A stretch of DNA of 5,963 nucleotides, from contig JALSMF010000460.1 of the NCBI GenBank assembly GCA_026987795.1, positions 1 to 5,963 on the forward strand, read 5' to 3'. The position numbers and the translations under genes were made by a program. The notes under the pieces were generated by a model. The model was not told the origin of the DNA, ran no database searches, and saw only the letters and a list, made by a program, of their open reading frames with translations. Below, one piece after another: positions 1 to 5,963 of this stretch; within the stretch, counting starts at the first letter, position 1; every line of letters starts with the position of its first letter. Source of the DNA: Bacteroidales bacterium. GTDB taxonomy: Bacteria > Bacteroidota > Bacteroidia > Bacteroidales > JAADGE01.

Positions 1-1
1 G

Positions 2-769
2 GCATCGGCATCCGAAATAGTAAGCGGTGCCGTTCAGGATTTAGACAGAGGTGTTATTATCGGCAGGCGATCCTACGGAAAAGGTCTTGTCCAAAAACCT
101 GTTTATCTTGTCGATGGTTCAATGATTCGCCTCACCACGGCAAAATATTACACACCTTCGGGCAGGAATATTCAGAAACCTTACGATAAAGGAATTGAAG
201 ATTATAATGAAGATTTAATACACAGATACGAACACGGCGAATTTGTCAATAAAGACAGCATTAAACTAAACCCTGATATGAAATTTAAAACTTTAGTTAA
301 CAAAAGACTTGTTTACGGAGGAGGCGGTATTATGCCCGATGTTTTCATCCCTGCAGATACCGTTCATTTCCCTTACTTTTACAGAAAACATTTTAATACC
401 GGAAAAATAAATGAATTTGTTCACTTGTATGTCGAGAAAAACAGAAAAAATATATTTAATACCTATAATAACTTTAATGATTTTAAGAATTACTTTAAAG
501 TTACCGACAGCGATTTATCCGATTTGGCAAATTATCTTTACGAAGACGATATTAAAAAAAATGATTATCTTAACGATTTTATATCAAACAGTTATATAAA
601 AAACCAGCTTAAAGCTCTCATTGCAAACGACCTGTGGGGCGACACCGAATATTATAAAATAGTAAACGAATACGATGCGAATATCCTGAAAGCAGTAGAA
701 ATTTTAAATAATGAAAAAGAATATGCCGAGATACTAAATGCTCGTTATACGGAAAAATCGCAAAATTGA
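2..769 (+). CDS. S41 family C-terminal processing peptidase (CtpA/Prc type), 3' part only
   Basis: Partial gene, open at the left edge and read in frame from base 2, 255 residues to a TGA stop. The first residues, ASASEIVSGAVQDLDRG, are the end of the S41 catalytic domain. By analogy with E. coli Tsp (Ser430/Lys455, 25 apart), the nucleophile is the Ser at bases 5-7 and the general base is the Lys of GKG at bases 80-82, which has the same spacing. Next come the family motifs GLVQ and RLTTAKYYTPSGRNIQKPY, then a GGGGIMPDVFIPADT segment found in Bacteroidetes members, then about 140 mostly helical, charged residues. Family members are exported serine proteases that trim or degrade envelope proteins; the signal peptide and PDZ domain would lie left of the window. 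An internal ATG at 122 is not the start, because homology continues upstream of it. The stop lies one base from the convergent yraN stop. Very confident of family; the substrate is unknown. Confidence 0.95.
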   Translation, partial: ASASEIVSGAVQDLDRGVIIGRRSYGKGLVQKPVYLVDGSMIRLTTAKYYTPSGRNIQKPYDKGIEDYNEDLIHRYEHGEFVNKDSIKLNPDMKFKTLVNKRLVYGGGGIMPDVFIPADTVHFPYFYRKHFNTGKINEFVHLYVEKNRKNIFNTYNNFNDFKNYFKVTDSDLSDLANYLYEDDIKKNDYLNDFISNSYIKNQLKALIANDLWGDTEYYKIVNEYDANILKAVEILNNEKEYAEILNARYTEKSQN

Positions 770-770
770 A

Positions 771-1133
771 TTACACCCTCGGATAAAAAGCATCCTCAAT
801 ATGTTCAATTTTAAATTTACCGTTCTTCTCAATAATTGAGATAATATCAAAGCGAGCTTCGAGCTCAATTTCGTTTTCTTCAATATAAATATTTGCCGCT
901 TTAATGATTCTCTTTTGCTTTTTAAAGTTTACAGCCTGAAAAGGTTGTTCAAAATATGTTCCGCTTCGACTTTTTACTTCAACAAAAACAAGTATATCTT
1001 CATATTCGGCAATTATGTCAATTTCCAAATATCCGTATCGCTTATTTCGCGAAAGTATTTTATACCCTTTTTTTAAAAGATATTCAATCGCCGCATTTTC
1101 GCCTGCATTTCCTAAAATATTATGCTTTGCCAT
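771..1133 (-). CDS. yraN: YraN family protein (UPF0102), endonuclease-like fold
   Basis: Complete 120-residue protein, the usual length for UPF0102/YraN. Motifs seen in order are GNAGENAAIEYLLKKGYKIL (residues 8-27), EIDIIA (37-42) and FVEVKSR (50-56). Asp39, Glu52 and Lys54 form the D...ExK pattern of PD-(D/E)XK (Holliday-junction-resolvase-like) nucleases. The commonest GGEID motif reads YLEID here, a variant that keeps the acidic residues. The biological role of the family is poorly defined; a nuclease activity is inferred from the fold. It starts four bases after the sdaA stop, so it is probably the second gene of an sdaA-yraN transcript and translationally coupled to it. Its TAA ends one base from the TGA of the convergent S41 peptidase, leaving no room for a terminator between the two genes. 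The family assignment is firm; the function is uncertain. Confidence 0.93.
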   Translation of the reverse strand: MAKHNILGNAGENAAIEYLLKKGYKILSRNKRYGYLEIDIIAEYEDILVFVEVKSRSGTYFEQPFQAVNFKKQKRIIKAANIYIEENEIELEARFDIISIIEKNGKFKIEHIEDAFYPRV

Positions 1134-1137
1134 TCTT

Positions 1138-2346
1138 TTATTTTTTTTGTCTGCCGTGCAAACCCATTGTTGCTAAACCGCCGAGAGATGTTTCTTTATA
1201 TAAACTCGGTAAGTCGTGTCCTGTTTGTTCCATTACTTCTGTAACATTATCGAAAGGAACAAGATGCCTGCCGTCTGAATGTATTGCATAAAGTGCTGAA
1301 TCAAAAGCACGTTGAGCCCCAAAGGCATTTCTTTCAATACAAGGAACCTGGACAAGCCCTGCAATCGGATCACAGGTAAGTCCTAAATGGTGCTCTAACC
1401 CTGACGATGCAGCATATTCTATTTGGTATGTAGTGCCTCCGAGCAGTTGGGCACAAGCTGCAGCCGCCATTGCACAAGCAGTGCCGACTTCACCTTGGCA
1501 ACCGACATCCGCACCGGAAATTGAAGCATTTTCTTTAACTAAATTTCCTATTAAACCTGCTACTGCAAGAGCTTTTATAATTCTGATTTCTGAAAAGTCA
1601 TATTTTTTACGGAAAAGATATAAAACAGCAGGCAAAATACCGGAAGACCCGCAAGTTGGTGCGGTAACAACCTTTCCTGCGGAAGCATTTTCTTCAGCAA
1701 CAGCAAGAGCATAAGCAAAAAGATATGTATCATCTTCTGCAAATTTATTTTGCATATTTGCTTTTACAAAATATGAAGGTGCCTTTCTTTGAAGTTTTAA
1801 AATGCCGGGTAATGTACCGTCGGCTTCTAAACCTCTTTCGATTGCAGACTTCATTGTTTCCCAAACTTTTTTAAGATATTTTTGAAAATTTTTATCTTCA
1901 ACGCCATAAACATACTCCCAAAGTGTTCCTCCTTTTTCTTCAAGATGTTTAATAATATCTTTCATATTAGTGTGAGGGTAAATATCGCATTTGGCAGGTT
2001 TTGTATTTTTATCTGCTAAAGCACCGCCGCCGATACTGTAAACCTCCCATTCGTCAATTTTATTTTGCTTATTATCATATGCCTCGAAAATCATTCCGTT
2101 GGGGTGTAAAGGCAAATACTCATCTTGTTTCCAAATTATTTCAGTTTCTTTAAGAAGTGTTTTTTTAATAATGTAATCGGTCATATGTCCTTTTCCCGTT
2201 AAAGCTAAACTTCCGTATAGAAATACCTTAAAAGATGAAGCAGCAGGATTTTTCTTTGCAAATTTTTTTGCTGCATATTTCGGTCCTATTGTATGACTGC
2301 TCGAAGGTCCGTTTCCGATTTTATATAATTCTTTTATTGATTCCAT
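1138..2346 (-). CDS. sdaA: L-serine ammonia-lyase (L-serine dehydratase), iron-sulfur-dependent, single chain
   Basis: Cytoplasmic enzyme converting L-serine to pyruvate and ammonia. It has 402 residues from the chosen start: an N-terminal beta-type domain (about 1-150) with GNGPSSSHTIGP (11-22) and YSIGGGAL (103-110), then the alpha-type catalytic domain (about 165-400) with APTCGSSGILPA (229-240) and GADVGCQGEVG (278-288). Cys283, Cys325 and Cys336 match in order and spacing the three cysteines that hold the [4Fe-4S] cluster in E. coli SdaA (343, 384, 395), so this is the PLP-independent, oxygen-sensitive type. The two domains are fused, unlike the split SdaAA/SdaAB form of many Firmicutes. 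The frame also allows a start at 2364 (adding MQKIFV), but homologues begin at MESIKELYKIGNGP, so 2346 is preferred. It is the first gene of the operon with yraN, and is divergent from the thiamine receptor. No clear promoter was identified for it. Confidence 0.95.
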   Translation of the reverse strand: MESIKELYKIGNGPSSSHTIGPKYAAKKFAKKNPAASSFKVFLYGSLALTGKGHMTDYIIKKTLLKETEIIWKQDEYLPLHPNGMIFEAYDNKQNKIDEWEVYSIGGGALADKNTKPAKCDIYPHTNMKDIIKHLEEKGGTLWEYVYGVEDKNFQKYLKKVWETMKSAIERGLEADGTLPGILKLQRKAPSYFVKANMQNKFAEDDTYLFAYALAVAEENASAGKVVTAPTCGSSGILPAVLYLFRKKYDFSEIRIIKALAVAGLIGNLVKENASISGADVGCQGEVGTACAMAAAACAQLLGGTTYQIEYAASSGLEHHLGLTCDPIAGLVQVPCIERNAFGAQRAFDSALYAIHSDGRHLVPFDNVTEVMEQTGHDLPSLYKETSLGGLATMGLHGRQKK

Positions 2347-2396
2347 TACAAATATTTTTTGCAAGATAAAACTAAGCAGGATAAATTTAAAATATA

Positions 2397-2428
2397 TTTT
2401 CTTATTCAGAAGCGTTATGTTATATTTG
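2397..2428 (+). promoter_or_regulatory. Putative Bacteroidetes-type promoter for the riboswitch-receptor transcript
   Basis: TATATTTG at 2421-2428 is a perfect match to the Bacteroidetes sigma-ABfr -7 consensus TAnnTTTG. TTTT at 2397-2400 stands 20 bases upstream, where a -33 TTTG/TTG box is expected, and differs by one base. Transcription would begin around 2434-2437, just before the TPP aptamer, which is where a riboswitch leader should start. The position supports the call; the -33 match is weak in this AT-rich sequence. Confidence 0.5.
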
Positions 2429-2435
2429 TAAAATC

Positions 2436-2520
2436 AAAATCAGGGGTGCCCAAATATTACGGGCTGAGATCAAACCCTTTGAACCTGATACGGATAATGC
2501 CGACGCAGGGAGCAAAGAAA
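2436..2520 (+). ncRNA. TPP riboswitch aptamer (THI box)
   Basis: The conserved THI-box core is present in order: GGGGTGCCC (2443-2451), CTGAGAT (2464-2470), ACCC (2474-2477), GAACCTGAT (2481-2489), CGGATAATGCCG (2491-2502) and CGCAGGGA (2504-2511). Visible helices are P2 (GGGT 2444-2447 with ACCC 2474-2477), a short P3 (GCCC 2448-2451 with GGGC 2461-2464), P4 (CCTG 2484-2487 with CAGG 2506-2509) and P5 (CGG 2491-2493 with CCG 2500-2502). CTGAGA is the T-loop that reads the pyrimidine ring and GGATAATG the arm that contacts the diphosphate in known structures. P1 is not apparent: the A-rich flanks do not pair directly. The aptamer leads straight to the TonB receptor at 2585 and is expected to lower its expression when TPP is plentiful. 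Confidence 0.95.
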
Positions 2521-2540
2521 AAAACTTCTCAGAATAAATT

Positions 2541-2584
2541 TCCCTGATGTTATAAGTTAGTTATTAATTTTAAACATCAACAAA
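2541..2584 (+). promoter_or_regulatory. Candidate expression platform of the TPP riboswitch (start-site masking hairpin)
   Basis: TGATGTT (2545-2551) is fully complementary to AACATCA (2573-2579), which ends five bases before the receptor ATG; together they form a 7-bp hairpin with a 21-base loop. The same left arm overlaps CCCTGAT (2542-2548), complementary to ATCAGGG at the front of the aptamer (2439-2445), and TCCCTG (2541-2546), complementary to CAGGGA in the aptamer's 3' strand (2506-2511). These pairings exclude one another, as expected for a switch. No GC-rich stem with a T-run is present, so translational rather than transcriptional control is inferred. The complementarity is seen directly; the mechanism is a hypothesis. 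Confidence 0.4.
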
Positions 2585-4948
2585 ATGAACAAAATTATCA
2601 TTCTTTCAGTTATTTTATTTCTGAACTTAAACCTTTTTGCACAAAAAATCAACGGAACGGTTGAAAACGAAAAAAATGAAAAACTTGCAGGAGCAATTGT
2701 AAAAATTAAGGGTTATTATCTTTATGCGATAAGCGATAAAAACGGTTTTTTTGAATTTGAAAATTTGAAAAAAGGAGACTATACGCTTGAAGTTTCATAC
2801 ATAGGTTACGAAACAGCAATTAGAAAAGTTTCTTTACGGAATAAAAATGCAGACTTGAAAATCATTCTTAAAACTTCGGATATTATTGCCGAAGAGGTTG
2901 TTGTTACAGCTTTAAGAGCCGATGATAAAACACCTGTTGCTTTTACAAATATTGAGAAGCAGGATATTGAGAAAAATAACAACGGGCAGGATATACCGTA
3001 TTTAATAGATATAACTCCCTCCGTTGTTGTAACTTCCGATGCAGGAGCGGGAATTGGTTACACCTCAATGCGGATAAGAGGAACCGATATGACACGAATA
3101 AACGTTACCGTTGACGGAATACCTGTTAACGATTCAGAATCGCACGGTGTGTGGTGGGTTGATATGCCGGATTTTGCTTCTTCAATTGAGAATATTCAAA
3201 TACAAAGAGGTGTCGGAACTTCTGTGAACGGTGCCGGTGCTTTCGGAGCAAATATAAACCTGGTTACGGAGAAACTGAATAAAAAAACTTATGCGGATAT
3301 AAATCAAACTTTCGGCTCTTTCAACACTGCAAAATCAACCGTTAAGGCAGGAACCGGTCTGTTGAATAACCGATTTGCTTTTGACATTCGTCTGTCGAAA
3401 ATACATTCCGACGGATATATTGACAGAGCAAAATCTGACTTGCAATCGTATTATATATCAGGAGTTTATGTTGATAAGAGAAATTTTTTTAAGGTAAAAG
3501 TTTTCAGCGGAAAAGAAGAAACTTATCAGGCATGGTACGGTGTTCCGAAAGACAGCCTGCAGACAAACAGAACATACAATCCTTATACTTACGATAATGA
3601 AACTGATAACTATATACAAAAACATTATCAACTTTTTTACACAAGAGAATTTAATAAAAATCTTATACTTAATTTAGCTTTACACAAAACTGACGGTACC
3701 GGCTATTATGAACAATATAAGAATAATGAAGATTTTTCCGATTACGGTTTGCAAAACATTACTTTAGGAACGGATACAATCACTGCAACAGACTTAATCA
3801 GGAGAAAATGGCTTGATAATACTTTTGTGGGTACAGTGTATTCTTTAAGATATTCAATAAACAATTTTAATTTTGTATTAGGCGGCTCGGCAAATAAATA
3901 TGACGGTTATCATTTCGGGAGAATTATTTGGGCAGAATTTGCTTCAAACTCCGGTATAAGATACGAATGGTACAGAAACAAAGGAGTAAAAGAGGAACTG
4001 AATAATTACCTTAAGATAAAATACAGCTTGAAACCTGCAGTAAATATTTGGGCAGATATACAATTACGTAACGTAAATTATGAAATGAGCGGAATTCATG
4101 ATGATTTAAGGGATATTTCTCAAACTCATACATATAACTTTCTGAATCCCAAAGCCGGAATTATTTACAATTTAAACCAAAATAATAATGCATGGTTTTC
4201 TTTTGCAATTGCCGGCAGAGAGCCTTCAAGGTCTGATTTCAGAGATGCCGCAGAAGGAGAAACAGTCCTTCCGGAGACTTTATATGATTTTGAAGCCGGG
4301 TATAAAACAGTTTTTAACAAAGCGGCTTTTGACGTAAATTTTTATTATATGAACTATAAAAACCAATTGATTCTTACCGGTGAAATCAATGATGTAGGTG
4401 CATATATAATGAGTAATATTCCGGAAAGTTATCGTGCCGGTATTGAAATTTCAGGTGCCGTAAAACCTTTTAACTTTCTAGAATGGAAAATGAATGCAAC
4501 GTTCAGCCGAAATAAAATAAAGAACTTAACCGTATATATTGATAATTGGGATACTTGGGGACAAGAAACCGAAACTTACAAAGAAACGGATATTTCATTT
4601 TCTCCCGAGATTATTGCCGGCAGTGAACTTAACTTCAGTATTACCGACGGTCTTAATGCAAGTTTCATTTCAAAATTTGTAGGAAGACAATATATTGATA
4701 ATACCTCAAATAAAGAACGCTCTCTTGACCCGTATTTCGTAAATGATATCAGAATTTCTTATACTCTTAAAACAAAGTATGTAAAAGAAATAGGCTTTAG
4801 TGTTTTTGTAAACAATATATTTAATGAGATTTATGAAAGCAATGCCTGGGTATATCGTTATATATACGGCGGAAATGAGTATGTCGCGGACGGATACTTT
4901 CCTCAGGCAGGAGTCAATTTTGCAGCAGGGGTAAGCCTAAGATTTTAA
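2585..4948 (+). CDS. TonB-dependent outer-membrane receptor, probable thiamine transporter (OMthi-like)
   Basis: Complete 787-residue outer-membrane receptor that would import its ligand using TonB/ExbBD energy. Residues 1-19 are a signal peptide (Lys3, hydrophobic core, cleavage near FA|QK). Residues 20-100 form a carboxypeptidase-regulatory-like domain (GTVENEKNEKLAGAIVKIKG, then DKNGFFEFENLKKGDYTL), a Bacteroidetes hallmark. EEVVVTA (103-109) resembles a TonB-box/plug entry. The plug spans about 113-230, with MRIRGTDMTRINVTVDGIP (162-180), IENIQIQRGVGTSVNGAGAFG (201-221) and INL. The rest is a beta-barrel ending in the aromatic C-terminal VSLRF expected for BAM recognition. The TPP riboswitch directly upstream is the substrate evidence: Rodionov and colleagues predicted TPP-regulated TonB receptors for thiamine in Bacteroidetes, and a Bacteroides homologue is known as OMthi. 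No pnuT or thiamine-kinase gene follows in the window, so here the receptor seems to stand alone. Thiamine versus a phosphate ester or precursor cannot be decided from sequence. Confidence 0.92.
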   Translation: MNKIIILSVILFLNLNLFAQKINGTVENEKNEKLAGAIVKIKGYYLYAISDKNGFFEFENLKKGDYTLEVSYIGYETAIRKVSLRNKNADLKIILKTSDIIAEEVVVTALRADDKTPVAFTNIEKQDIEKNNNGQDIPYLIDITPSVVVTSDAGAGIGYTSMRIRGTDMTRINVTVDGIPVNDSESHGVWWVDMPDFASSIENIQIQRGVGTSVNGAGAFGANINLVTEKLNKKTYADINQTFGSFNTAKSTVKAGTGLLNNRFAFDIRLSKIHSDGYIDRAKSDLQSYYISGVYVDKRNFFKVKVFSGKEETYQAWYGVPKDSLQTNRTYNPYTYDNETDNYIQKHYQLFYTREFNKNLILNLALHKTDGTGYYEQYKNNEDFSDYGLQNITLGTDTITATDLIRRKWLDNTFVGTVYSLRYSINNFNFVLGGSANKYDGYHFGRIIWAEFASNSGIRYEWYRNKGVKEELNNYLKIKYSLKPAVNIWADIQLRNVNYEMSGIHDDLRDISQTHTYNFLNPKAGIIYNLNQNNNAWFSFAIAGREPSRSDFRDAAEGETVLPETLYDFEAGYKTVFNKAAFDVNFYYMNYKNQLILTGEINDVGAYIMSNIPESYRAGIEISGAVKPFNFLEWKMNATFSRNKIKNLTVYIDNWDTWGQETETYKETDISFSPEIIAGSELNFSITDGLNASFISKFVGRQYIDNTSNKERSLDPYFVNDIRISYTLKTKYVKEIGFSVFVNNIFNEIYESNAWVYRYIYGGNEYVADGYFPQAGVNFAAGVSLRF

Positions 4949-4994
4949 TTCTGCAACATTGTTGTATATCATTATTGCATACATATAAACCTTC

Positions 4995-5030
4995 CGGGTT
5001 AAAAGCCCCGACAGAGGGGTAAAAAACCCG
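4995..5030. repeat. Nested inverted repeat downstream of the TonB receptor
   Basis: The outer arms CGGGTT (4995-5000) and AACCCG (5025-5030) are perfectly complementary. Inside them GCCCC (5005-5009) pairs with GGGGT (5016-5020, one G-U) around a GACAGA loop, separated from the outer stem by A-rich internal loops. On the - strand the inner stem is followed by TTTT, giving a weak terminator-like shape, but no - strand gene approaches from the right. It could be the receptor transcript's 3' end, an RNA-processing site, or part of a dispersed intergenic repeat. Confidence 0.5.
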
Positions 5031-5037
5031 ATTGTTT

Positions 5038-5072
5038 AGGCGGCAGCAGATATTATATTTCGGCTGCCGCCT
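5038..5072. repeat. Perfect 10-bp GC-rich inverted repeat (possible transcript-end hairpin)
   Basis: AGGCGGCAGC (5038-5047) and GCTGCCGCCT (5063-5072) are exact reverse complements around a 15-base AT-rich loop. This is by far the strongest stem in the window and stands out from its AT-rich setting. It lies about 90 bases after the receptor stop, so it could stabilise or end that transcript. However, the bases that follow (CCTTGATTCG) are not a T-run, so it is not a standard intrinsic terminator. Confidence 0.55.
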
Positions 5073-5368
5073 CCTTGATTCGCTGTTGTTAAACATAGCT
5101 TTATATGTTTTAAAAAACATCATAAAATTTTAGGAATACAGGCTGAAATATGAGAACGTGCTCTTATCCCTTAATAAAAATAAGAATTTCAGGGCTTTTG
5201 AAATTAAACTGTGAACAGAACAACCTTTAATATAAGACTCTTTTTCATAATAACTGAGTATAAGGAATAGGGTAAAATGAGCCGACACATAAAAAAAAAT
5301 CTTCATTTGGCTTGCCTTTTGTTTCTTTCCGGTAAAACTTGTATAACTTAATTTTAAAAATTTATATT

Positions 5369-5963
5369 ATGAAAAAGTTCAGTTTAATTCTATTATTTTT
5401 ATCTGTAACACTTTTAGGTTACAGTCAGATTACCGGAACCGCACATGACTTTTCCGGCAGTGCATGGAATACTACAGGTCGAATTTGTATCGTATGCCAT
5501 ACTCCTCACAATGCTGATTTAACTGTGGCAACGGCGCCTTTATGGAATCATGAGGTTACTGCTTTTACCCCTTATACGCTTTACTCGTCTGCAACACTGA
5601 ATGCAACTGTAGGACAGCCCGGAGACGAGTCTAAGTTATGTTTGAGTTGTCATGACGGAACCGTGGCATTAGAAAATTTCGGAGGAACAACAACCGGAAC
5701 AAACCATATTACAGGACCGGCTTTGGTAGGAACTGATATTTCAGACGACCACCCTATTTCGTTTACCTATGATGCGGCGTTAGCAACAGCAGACGGCGGT
5801 TTGTTTGATCCTACGACTACAAACTCGGGTTTGGGAGGCACTATTTCTGCTGATATGTTATTTGCAGGAAGAATGGAATGTGCTTCATGCCATGATGTTC
5901 ATGATGACATTAACGGTTTTTTCCTTAGAGTTGACAATGCCGGCAGTGCATTATGCTTAACTT
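5369..5963 (+). CDS. Exported multihaem c-type cytochrome, 5' part only
   Basis: Open frame running off the right edge, 198 residues visible. Residues 1-19 look like a Sec signal peptide (MKKFSLILLFLSVTLLGYSQ, cleavage near S|Q), so the protein is exported and haems would be attached in the periplasm. Haem-binding CxxCH sites are CIVCH (40-44), CLSCH (91-95) and CASCH (171-175). The last bases read ALCLT, with Cys196 the likely first cysteine of a fourth site completed beyond the window. His residues placed as possible axial ligands include His26, His47, His61, His113, His128 and His178. The run HDFSGSAW, CHTPHNAD, PLWNHE, LCLSCHDGTVALENF, DDHPISF and ECASCHDVH is characteristic of the doubled-CXXCH/cytochrome c3-like proteins of anaerobes, which carry electrons in respiratory or extracellular chains. 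The partner and exact pathway are unknown. ATG at 5369 is chosen because it begins the signal peptide directly and follows an A/T-rich leader typical of Bacteroidetes. The gene is 420 bases from the receptor and probably a separate unit. Confidence 0.92.
   Translation, partial: MKKFSLILLFLSVTLLGYSQITGTAHDFSGSAWNTTGRICIVCHTPHNADLTVATAPLWNHEVTAFTPYTLYSSATLNATVGQPGDESKLCLSCHDGTVALENFGGTTTGTNHITGPALVGTDISDDHPISFTYDAALATADGGLFDPTTTNSGLGGTISADMLFAGRMECASCHDVHDDINGFFLRVDNAGSALCLT

Larger units (their letters stand above)
4949..5368. other. Long intergenic region without a convincing gene
   Basis: About 420 bases between the receptor stop and the cytochrome start. It is AT-rich except for two GC-rich inverted repeats near its left end (4995-5030 and 5038-5072). 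To their right are only weak AT-rich inverted repeats: ATGTTTT (5105-5111) with AAAACAT (5114-5120), CTTAT (5163-5167) with ATAAG (5180-5184), and AATTTC (5185-5190) with GAAATT (5200-5205). Short reading frames occur on both strands, but none has a recognisable domain. The promoter of the cytochrome gene should lie in the right half; no good TAnnTTTG box with a spaced -33 element could be found there. Confidence 0.6.

Noticed and set aside
956..1291. Open frame of 111 codons on the + strand opposite yraN and sdaA
   Set aside because: It lies antisense to two well-supported conserved genes and has no recognisable motif.
1433..1714. Open frame of 93 codons on the + strand, rich in Ala and Pro
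   Set aside because: It is antisense to the catalytic part of sdaA; the composition reflects the opposite strand of Ala/Gly-rich conserved codons.
2347..2364. Upstream start at 2364 for the serine dehydratase, adding six residues
   Set aside because: Family members begin at the MESIKELYKIGNGP equivalent; the extra residues are not part of the conserved domain.
2359..2547. Open frame of 62 codons on the + strand across the divergent promoter region
   Set aside because: It runs through the promoter and the whole conserved TPP aptamer and shows no domain; the RNA element explains this sequence.
4914..5123. Open frame of 69 codons on the - strand covering the two hairpins
   Set aside because: It overlaps the receptor's 3' end and reads through both inverted repeats; it has no signal peptide or domain and low-quality composition.
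5163..5205. AT-rich inverted repeats (CTTAT/ATAAG and AATTTC/GAAATT) upstream of the cytochrome as an operator
   Set aside because: Five- and six-base AT-rich matches are expected by chance in this composition.
5311..5341. Promoter for the cytochrome from CTTG (5311-5314) and TAAAACTTG (5333-5341)
   Set aside because: The -7 candidate has an extra base and a mismatch against TAnnTTTG and the -33 box is imperfect, so it is too weak to annotate.
5277..5351. Possible 24-residue peptide (begins MSRHIKKNLHLACLLFLSG) just before the cytochrome
   Set aside because: It has a basic-then-hydrophobic pattern that could be a leader peptide, but it is too short to support without conservation and no ribosome-binding or family evidence is visible.

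Overview
The window reads as a low-GC chromosomal segment from a Bacteroidota (Bacteroidetes) bacterium. The support is a TonB-dependent receptor with the carboxypeptidase-regulatory-like N-terminal domain typical of this phylum, a Bacteroidetes-style -7 promoter box (TAnnTTTG form), A-rich leaders without clear Shine-Dalgarno sequences, and S41 peptidase and single-chain serine dehydratase types common there. The multihaem c-type cytochrome at the right edge suggests an anaerobic or facultative, electron-transferring lifestyle.

Layout. (1) Bases 2-769, + strand: the C-terminal part of an S41 C-terminal-processing peptidase, cut by the left edge. (2) Bases 771-2346, - strand: an apparent two-gene operon, L-serine ammonia-lyase (sdaA) followed four bases later by yraN (UPF0102). 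The yraN stop and the peptidase stop converge with one base between them. (3) Bases 2347-2584: a divergent control region with a Bacteroidetes-type promoter and a TPP (THI-box) riboswitch on the + strand. (4) Bases 2585-4948, + strand: a TonB-dependent outer-membrane receptor, complete, under that riboswitch and therefore most likely a thiamine (or thiamine-precursor/phosphate) transporter. (5) Bases 4949-5368: about 420 bases without a convincing gene, holding two hairpin-forming inverted repeats. (6) Bases 5369 to the right edge, + strand: the N-terminal 198 residues of an exported multihaem cytochrome c, with three complete CxxCH sites and the first cysteine of a probable fourth.

The genes are mostly functionally unrelated: envelope proteolysis, serine catabolism, vitamin uptake and electron transfer. 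The one clear regulatory circuit is TPP riboswitch plus TonB receptor, a known Bacteroidetes arrangement. The part that looks least described is its expression platform. No intrinsic terminator is visible. Instead there are competing short helices that could either expose or mask the bases just before the receptor start codon. I see no CRISPR array, insertion sequence, tRNA, rRNA or phage gene, and no sign of a wholly new multigene system.
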